The notes under the pieces: model-generated
The model's database searches: none
What the model was told of the DNA's origin: nothing
The model's input: only the letters and a program-made list of their open reading frames with translations
Made by a program: the position numbers and the translations under genes
In this document: piece by piece, positions 27,281 through 32,931 of the stretch
Layout of the letters: each line of letters opens with the position of its first letter
Position numbering within the stretch: the stretch's first letter is position 1
Origin: Holophagae bacterium
GTDB lineage: Bacteria; Acidobacteriota; Thermoanaerobaculia; Thermoanaerobaculales; Sulfomarinibacteraceae
Direction of reading: 5' to 3'
Assembly (NCBI GenBank): GCA_030618605.1
Contig: JAUXDC010000007.1
Location: 1 to 32,931, forward strand
DNA length: 32,931 bases

Positions 27281-28563
27281 GGGCCCGTTACGGTTTCGAA
27301 CACAGCAGCGAACTCCCGGGCCATGCGAATGTGAGAGTAGCGCTCGATTCGTGCTGGATCGCCTTTCCAGGCGATGGTTCCGGTTTTCTCAAATTCCTCC
27401 CACCATGCCGACAGTTGGTCTTCGAGCCGGTCGACCGAGGTGATCTGGAGGCCGGTCCCGGTGTCATCCAGAAGATCGCGCAAGGCGCCGGGACCACCCC
27501 CGAGGACCAGAATCGGCCTCCGGGCCGCCAGGTACTCGAAGACCTTGGCCGTCACAACGCCCGCCTCCCGAGATCCTCCCCAGTGAAGGAGCAGCAGGAC
27601 GTGGCTCCGTCGTTGGGCCCGAATCGCATCCTCGAAGGATCCCCACGGGACAAGATCGAGGAGATCTGCAACGCCATGCCGTTCGGCCATCGCCAGAAGC
27701 CACGGTTCGTGTTTGACAAAAAGCCGGATGCGGAAACGATTTCGGGGCAACCGGCCCCGCCGGATCAGGTTTCCGGCGGCTTCGAAGAGCAGGGAGGGAT
27801 CGCGCCTTCCCTGGTGGTAGGTGCCGGTATGGGTGATGGTGAAGGTCTCGGGCAGAGGCTCACCCGGGTTGACCAGATCGGGATCGAAACCGTTGAGTAC
27901 CCTATGAGTTGGCACGCCGGGATGGAGGGCTCGCAGCTCCTCGGCCAAGGGTTCGGAAACGGTGACCAGGGCGTCTGCCTTGCCGAGGGTCCGCCGCTCG
28001 TGGCGTTCGTCGACCGCACGCCGCCAGCGGGGCGCCGTCGAAAAACGATCATCGGACCACAGGTCGCGCAGATCGGCCACCCAGGGCAGGCCCCCGGCGG
28101 CTTTGATCTGTCCACCGGCGACATGGGCCGAGGGAGGTGGGGACGTTGTCAGTACGAGATCGAACGCTTGCTGTGCAATCGCCTCCCTTGCCGCCCTGTT
28201 CGCAATCGAAATCCACCCGCGATTGGTATCGGGGAAGGCCATAAAGCCTTTCAGAGTGTCGATCAACCGGGCCTTGAAGTGGAGTCCGGCCCTTGGTGCA
28301 GAGCCATCACCTGACACGAGGTCTTTCAGGGCGGCGCCCCTGTCCAGCCCCAGGGTGCGTTTGATCGTGACAGCCATGTCGGCATCGTCGGTTTCTATAA
28401 TGTCCGGTGTTTCGGGGTATCGGCTGGGGTGTCGAGGTGTCAGCACGGTTGTATGCCAGCCCTCAGCCGGCAGATATTTGACCAGTCCGCCCATGCGTAC
28501 CGCACCTGCCGACGGTGTCGGCGCGAAGTAGTAGGAGAAAATCAGAACCCTGCGCTGTCTCAC
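27277..28563 (-). CDS. Glycosyltransferase family 4-like protein
   Basis: VLIFSYYFAPTPSAGAVRMGGLVKYLPAEGWHTTVLT, WVADLRDLWSDD, EYLAARRPILVLG; GTG start at 28563 more likely than 28668. Confidence 0.8.
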   Translation of the reverse strand: MRQRRVLIFSYYFAPTPSAGAVRMGGLVKYLPAEGWHTTVLTPRHPSRYPETPDIIETDDADMAVTIKRTLGLDRGAALKDLVSGDGSAPRAGLHFKARLIDTLKGFMAFPDTNRGWISIANRAAREAIAQQAFDLVLTTSPPPSAHVAGGQIKAAGGLPWVADLRDLWSDDRFSTAPRWRRAVDERHERRTLGKADALVTVSEPLAEELRALHPGVPTHRVLNGFDPDLVNPGEPLPETFTITHTGTYHQGRRDPSLLFEAAGNLIRRGRLPRNRFRIRLFVKHEPWLLAMAERHGVADLLDLVPWGSFEDAIRAQRRSHVLLLLHWGGSREAGVVTAKVFEYLAARRPILVLGGGPGALRDLLDDTGTGLQITSVDRLEDQLSAWWEEFEKTGTIAWKGDPARIERYSHIRMAREFAAVFETVTGP

Positions 28564-28658
28564 CGAACCATTATCCCGCACTTCTCGCCGATTTTCGTCG
28601 GGAAGTTCGCCGGCACACGCTCTGGTACGATCGCGCCTGGAATGAAGAGACCATCCTG

Positions 28659-29401
28659 ATGCTGACAAAAAAATGGCCTGTCGTCACCCTTTGTGTGATC
28701 GGACTGATCATCGTCGTCGCCCTGTTTTTCCGGCCTGAACCAAAAGCCCGGCACGTGCTTCTGGTTGTTTTCGATACGCTTCGCGCGGATCGGATGTCGG
28801 TCTATGGGTACGAAAAAGAAACGACGCCCTTTTTGCAGCAGAGGAAAAATGGGAGGTCAATGCCGGAGAACGGGAATTTACGCCGGAAGACAGAAGGAGC
28901 CACGGAGCGGCCTACGACGCGGCCGTCCGGTATCTCGACGATGTCGCTCACGAAATTATCGACCTGCTGAAGGAGAAGAATATCCTCGATCAGACCCTGG
29001 TCATCGTGACCTCGGATCATGGTGACGGCCTGGGTTTCCATCAGGAAATGGGACATTCGATCAGCGTCTGGGAGGAACAGTTGGCAATTCCTCTTTTGAT
29101 CCGGTTCCCCAATGCACGACGTGGTGGTGAAGTCGTTTCAACCCCTGTTTCTCTCCTGGGCCTTGCGCCTTTCATTCTCGACAACCTCGGGGTGGAAAGG
29201 CCTGAGACATTGGCCGGGGTCCCGAGTCTTGAGACGAGTTCCGGAATCCGGGCCTGTGCCGACTATCGAAGTTATTTCTTTGATTCCAAAAGACACACCA
29301 ACGCAAAAATGGCTGAGCTCTACCCCGAACTCAGGCAGACCGTGCTTTCTCGTCACGTTGTGTACTGCGGACCGAATAAGTTGGTCAAATATGGTCCTTG
29401 A
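28659..29401 (+). pseudogene. Internally deleted/frameshifted sulfatase (alkaline-phosphatase superfamily)
   Basis: N-terminal HVLLVVFDTLRADRMSVYGYEKETTPFLQ then frame change near 28841 to EEKWEVNAGEREFTPEDRRSHGAAYDAAVRYLDDVAHEIIDLL..TLVIVTSDHGDGLGFHQEMGH; the central sulfatase region is missing. Confidence 0.8.
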
Positions 29402-29451
29402 CCGGGTGTGCCGAGGTCGATAACCTGGAACGGTCAAAGGAGACTGAGACA

Positions 29452-29934
29452 ATGTACTCAAGAATTCTGCGTTCATCCGTACTCGTGGCGGTGGTTCTCC
29501 TCTGTGGTGCTGCGGTCTTTTCAGCGGAGAGAGTCCGGCTCCGCTTCAACAAAACCATCGACTTCAAGCTTGATAAGGCCGTGGGACTCAGTGCCGAGGT
29601 GGGCCCCCTCTTTGTCGATACCGTTGAGTTCGAAAACCTGGGCGCCGGCACGACCAAGAGCAAGGTCTTTGGCGTCCTTCGTCGTTCCGGTTCGAGCGAC
29701 ACCACCATCACCCTGCGGTGTGCCTTCGAAGTGGAGAATCCCATTGATGACGAGTGGGATCTGACCGCGACCATTGAGTTCCTCGACTCAAAGGGCGCAC
29801 TGATCGACGTTGTTCGCTCCAGCCGTGATTTCGAGGGTGAGGCCGACACTTGGACCATCGACCACACGATACTCGGCTACGTCATCCCTCTGATCGATGA
29901 GGTCAAGATTGAACTCCGGGCGGAGGCTGACTGA
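29452..29934 (+). CDS. Exported protein of unknown function
   Basis: AAAGGAG upstream of the ATG; signal peptide RSSVLVAVVLLCGAAVFSAE. Confidence 0.7.
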   Translation: MYSRILRSSVLVAVVLLCGAAVFSAERVRLRFNKTIDFKLDKAVGLSAEVGPLFVDTVEFENLGAGTTKSKVFGVLRRSGSSDTTITLRCAFEVENPIDDEWDLTATIEFLDSKGALIDVVRSSRDFEGEADTWTIDHTILGYVIPLIDEVKIELRAEAD

Positions 29935-29949
29935 AGAGCTGCCGAAGCG

Positions 29950-30270
29950 TCAGTTCTTCTCGATGACCACCGCGGTGCCGGTTACCAGAAGTTCGGCGGC
30001 GCCCTGCATCACCATTGAGGTTGTGAAACGCACGTTGATGACGGAGTTGGCGCCGAGTTCTCGTGCTTCGCTCATCATCCGATCGAGGGATTGTTCACGG
30101 CTTTCGGCCATCATCTTGGTGTACTCCGAGATCTCCCCACCAACGATGTTGCGGAAGGCGGCCAAGATGTCCTTGCCGACGTGGCGAGCTCGGATGGTAT
30201 TGCCGCGAACCAGCCCGAGAGTTCGAACAACGCGGTGGCCGGCGATCGACTCTGTGGTGACGATAATCAT
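29950..30270 (-). CDS. YbjQ/UPF0145 family protein
   Basis: MIIVTTESIAGHRVVRTLGLVRGNTIRARHVGKDILAAFRNIVGGEISEYTKMMAESREQSLDRMMSEARELGANSVINVRF. Confidence 0.92.
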   Translation of the reverse strand: MIIVTTESIAGHRVVRTLGLVRGNTIRARHVGKDILAAFRNIVGGEISEYTKMMAESREQSLDRMMSEARELGANSVINVRFTTSMVMQGAAELLVTGTAVVIEKN

Positions 30271-30710
30271 TTTTCAATCTCCCGGTATGGATCAGTCTTC
30301 GCGGTGCGCCAGCGGTCCAACGCCACCGATGCAAACAGTAGTGCAACAGCGCCGAACCCTCCGAAGCCGAGGAACTTCTCGAACGCGCCGTCGGTATTCT
30401 GCCAGCCCTGGTAGAGACCGTAAGCAGTGATAATGAGCAGCCACAAGGTGGCGAGCAGCCATCCCATTGTGCGGCCGGCTTTGCTGAAACCTGTGCGTGG
30501 TGTCTCACGCCACTGATCGTCGGGCGGCTGGTGGATCGTGGTACTCATGGCGACCTCCCTGAGCTTTGTGAGCTCATCATATTGGGCGCGACAATGCGCG
30601 CAGTCCTCCAGGTGAATTCGGACCTTTTGTGCGGTGGATTGAATCAACTCGCGGTCGATGGCGCCGGACAAAAGACTTTCGTCGAAGCCGTGTGGGCAAG
30701 TTTCAGGCAT
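30267..30710 (-). CDS. Zinc-finger anti-sigma factor-like membrane protein
   Basis: HLEDCAHCRAQY (HxxxCxxC), TM segments downstream, start overlaps the end of the ECF sigma gene; the track ORF start at 31040 is an over-extension. Confidence 0.8.
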   Translation of the reverse strand: MPETCPHGFDESLLSGAIDRELIQSTAQKVRIHLEDCAHCRAQYDELTKLREVAMSTTIHQPPDDQWRETPRTGFSKAGRTMGWLLATLWLLIITAYGLYQGWQNTDGAFEKFLGFGGFGAVALLFASVALDRWRTAKTDPYREIEK

Positions 30711-31311
30711 CGTGCACCTCCCCGGCCGCGGGTTTTTTGTGGCGGGTGATGATGTCGCCCAATCTGCGTCGGGCCCGATGGAGACGTGACATGACGGTTC
30801 CTCGGGGCACCCCGAGGGTGTTGGCGATGTCGTCATAAGACAGATCGAGGTATTCGCGGAGGGTGATGATCTCGCGATCCGAAGTCGAGAGTTCTTGCAT
30901 CGACCGCCATAACAATCGTTGCATTTCATGGAGGGCGGCGATTGCTTCGGGACCGGGCACTGGATCGCGCGGTTCCACAATAATGTCGTCAAGTGAGAGG
31001 GCCTCGAGTCGCCTGGTCCGCTGCCGCCGTTTACGGTCACGAATCAGGTTGCGGGTGATCGTCAACAGCCACGGTTTGACGGTACGGTCGGTGTGAAACC
31101 GGTCGAGGGTGGTAAAAAACCGCAAGACCGCATCCTGGGCGAGGTCATGAGCTTCGTGTCGATCACCACAACCCTGGAGCGCAAAGATAAAAGCGATCCT
31201 CCGGCAATAAACCGCGAGTTCCTCCCGCGCCGGATCATCACCCCTTTGGGCGAGACGGATGGTGCGCGGCAACGGTGGTGCAATCGCTGGCAACGGCATG
31301 GCGAAGCTCAT
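30703..31311 (-). CDS. ECF-type RNA polymerase sigma factor
   Basis: DLAQDAVLRFFTTLDRF, VKPWLLTITRNLIRDRKRR, LSYDDIANTLGVPRGTVMSRLHRARRRL. Confidence 0.92.
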   Translation of the reverse strand: MSFAMPLPAIAPPLPRTIRLAQRGDDPAREELAVYCRRIAFIFALQGCGDRHEAHDLAQDAVLRFFTTLDRFHTDRTVKPWLLTITRNLIRDRKRRQRTRRLEALSLDDIIVEPRDPVPGPEAIAALHEMQRLLWRSMQELSTSDREIITLREYLDLSYDDIANTLGVPRGTVMSRLHRARRRLGDIITRHKKPAAGEVHDA

Positions 31312-31546
31312 GCCTATTGTTACGCATCCGCCCGGGTTTCATTCCATGACATCTCAGCGCAAATGAAAAATGTCCGCGTTCAGCGGGACAGCTGCGCAGT
31401 CCGCTCAAAAATCCGATCCCAGGAAAACCCCAGCATTTCCCCAAGGATTTTTTCTGCCTCCCGACCGATATTGACTAAGGATCCTGAAGCCACATCGTTA
31501 ACCGCCGTCATGCTGTGGCACGACGGCACAACTCAAGGAGGAAAAC

Positions 31547-32110
31547 ATGAAGGTACAAATTTCTCTTCGAACGTTGGCAGTCGCTGCGTGCGCTGCACTC
31601 ATGGTCATGCCGGTGTTTGCGGGCGACGGCGCCGGACTCGGCGGCAACAACGGAAACGGGGTCTGCACGCTCGACGGCGCCTGGCTCGGGAGTTCGCCAG
31701 CGTGGGCAACGTCTTGGACGATGGTTTATGGCGTAGATTCGCACTGGACAGGATCGATGTCGTTGCAGTTCATCGGAGGGGACCCCAGCTCCGGCGGGTT
31801 CTTCCCCGCCACGTCGCTGTCCAGCACCACGGGCACGTGGGTGCGAACCGGTCAGAGGACCTTCGATTACACCATGATTCACTACGGCCTCGCTGAGGGA
31901 GGCCAGGAGCCGGTATTTCTCGCGAAGCTATCAGGAGGCGTGGTCGTGACCGGGCAATGTGACTTTCTCGACGTCACCAATGGATCACTGGCCCTCTACC
32001 ACCCGACGCAGGATCCGTTCGGTGACGAACCCCCCATGTACGGGTGTATCCCAGACGGGAGCCTCTCGACCGCGCAGCGCATTCCGGTGCAGCCGCCCTG
32101 CGAGCCGTAG
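31547..32110 (+). CDS. Exported protein of unknown function
   Basis: AAGGAGG upstream; signal peptide TLAVAACAALMVMPVFAGDG. Confidence 0.7.
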   Translation: MKVQISLRTLAVAACAALMVMPVFAGDGAGLGGNNGNGVCTLDGAWLGSSPAWATSWTMVYGVDSHWTGSMSLQFIGGDPSSGGFFPATSLSSTTGTWVRTGQRTFDYTMIHYGLAEGGQEPVFLAKLSGGVVVTGQCDFLDVTNGSLALYHPTQDPFGDEPPMYGCIPDGSLSTAQRIPVQPPCEP

Positions 32111-32116
32111 CCTAAG

Positions 32117-32134
32117 CCACCGTTTTGACGGTGG
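32117..32134 (+). terminator. Hairpin after 31547-32110
   Basis: CCACCGT-TTTG-ACGGTGG followed by GTTT. Confidence 0.45.
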
Positions 32135-32150
32135 GTTTCGAAATGATCCC

Positions 32151-32180
32151 GGGGCCGGATCTCCGGCCCCAAGTTCTTTT
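32151..32180 (+). terminator. Hairpin terminator
   Basis: GGGGCCGGA-TC-TCCGGCCCC followed by AAGTTCTTTT. Confidence 0.7.
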
Positions 32181-32319
32181 GTCTTTGGTGGAAGGATTCC
32201 AGGTTCGGATATCACGTGCATGTTGAATCGCTGGCCGTTATGTCACTGTGACCATGTCGAATAGGCTTGCCTCAATCGGATCCGCGTGATGCACGTACCT
32301 GGAACCTCTGCGGCCTTCT

Positions 32320-32353
32320 GACTGGAGCGCGGGGCTCCTGCCCCGCATTGTGA
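32320..32353 (+). repeat. Dispersed 34-nt hairpin motif, copy 2
   Basis: GACTGGAGC-gcggggctcctgc-CCCGCATTGTGA; stem GCGGGGC-TCCT-GCCCCGC. Confidence 0.75.
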
Positions 32354-32480
32354 CGGCCAGAATCTTGCGAGAGGCAAAGACCGTGGCTGTCCCTGACTCA
32401 AGGGCCGGCGACGATCCCAAACTCCAAAAAGGGGTCCCTCTCGGGGGCGCCGAAAGTGTTCCCGAAGGCCGTGGTTGGAA

Positions 32481-32507
32481 GACGGGAAAGACGGGAAGGC
32501 GGGACCA
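32481..32507 (+). repeat. Short degenerate 9-nt repeats
   Basis: GACGGGAAA GACGGGAAG GCGGGACCA. Confidence 0.5.
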
Positions 32508-32544
32508 GGCACTGGTGTTGCTGCATTGGGTTAGGCGCTCAAAA

Positions 32545-32625
32545 ACCAGCTCATGCGCCAATAAGACCAACCCATGCGGGAAACAACCAACCAGTGCTCG
32601 TAGTAACCAACTCGTGCTGCTTATG
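32545..32625 (+). repeat. Four tandem ~20-bp degenerate direct repeats
   Basis: ACCAGCTCATGCGCCAATAAG / ACCAACCCATGCGGGAAACA / ACCAACCAGTGCTCGTAGTA / ACCAACTCGTGCTGCTTATG. Confidence 0.65.
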
Positions 32626-32692
32626 GGCAATACCGTTGAGGGCGTACTTCTCAGTCGTTCGGGGTTGGCGTGAGGTTGGGCCGGCATGCCAG

Positions 32693-32763
32693 GGCATTGT
32701 TCAAAACGAAGTGGAGAACGACGCCCGGCTTCGCAATTCCGGCCTTGCGCTTCGTGCAATGCC
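32693..32763. repeat. Imperfect long inverted repeat
   Basis: GGCATTG-ttcaaa-ACGAAG ... CTTCGT-g-CAATGCC. Confidence 0.55.
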
Positions 32764-32786
32764 GTCACAGAGCAGCTTCGCCGCGG

Positions 32787-32818
32787 CATTTTCCTTTTGC
32801 AGTTGCAAAAGGAAAATG
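32787..32818. repeat. Perfect 15-bp inverted repeat with 2-nt centre abutting the tRNA 3' end
   Basis: CATTTTCCTTTTGCA-GT-TGCAAAAGGAAAATG; overlaps bases of the tRNA CCA end. Confidence 0.9.
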
Positions 32819-32892
32819 GTGGAGCCGAACGGGATCGAACCGTCGACCTCCTGAATGCCATTCAGGCGCTCTCCCAACTGAGCTACGGCCCC
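32817..32892 (-). tRNA. tRNA-Ala (anticodon GGC), CCA encoded
   Basis: Minus strand GGGGCCG TA GCTC AGTTGGGA GAGC G CCTGA ATGGCAT TCAGG AGGTC GACGG TTCGATC CCGTT CGGCTCC A CCA; G3:U70 pair present. Confidence 0.96.
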
Positions 32893-32931
32893 ACGGGGAC
32901 GGTATTTTTAACAGAGGGAGATTCTATTGTC

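Noticed and set aside
27331-28314. 327-aa plus-strand ORF opposite the GT4 gene
   Set aside because: Shadow ORF; low-complexity composition and no motifs, while the minus strand is a coherent glycosyltransferase.
32530-32763. Possible integron attC site (GTTAGGC at about 32530)
   Set aside because: No matching RYYYAAC partner at attC-like distance and no integrase in the window.
32238-32861. 207-aa minus-strand ORF through the tRNA flank
   Set aside because: Reads through tRNA-Ala (RRSTVRSRSAPP-type peptide) and the repeats; a typical spurious ORF. The same applies to the + strand MVEPNGIEPSTS product.

Overview
This is a bacterial chromosomal window of high GC, mostly housekeeping and cell-envelope genes. 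I cannot assign taxonomy; gene content and the repeat style are compatible with an Acidobacteriota-like or deep-branching Gram-negative lineage (inference only). Recognisable genes: tatA (59 aa, absent from the ORF track), an AmgK-like sugar kinase, rlmN, ftsE/ftsX, a minus-strand exbB-exbD-exbD-tonB-DUF4388-TPR operon, yebC-ruvC, a pseudo-receiver/Ser-Thr kinase/TonB_C fusion, accD-folC-dGTPase-rpiB-glyA, a YgiQ-type radical SAM protein, a putative exported kinase-fold lipoprotein, sixA plus a membrane glycosyltransferase, a wbpB/wbpD/wbpE-type sugar cluster, a GT4 glycosyltransferase, a gutted sulfatase, an ECF sigma/anti-sigma/YbjQ operon, and tRNA-Ala(GGC). The most unusual signal is intergenic. 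Degenerate tandem arrays of 7-8 nt units begin directly after the stop codons of rpiB, the wbpD-like gene and ruvC. Two of these are paired, inverted arrays flanking 79-85 bp cores. One core carries a 34-nt hairpin motif that recurs, with covarying stem pairs, about 15 kb away in a repeat-dense region next to tRNA-Ala. I could not run any search or folding program; family names come from reading the translated sequences.
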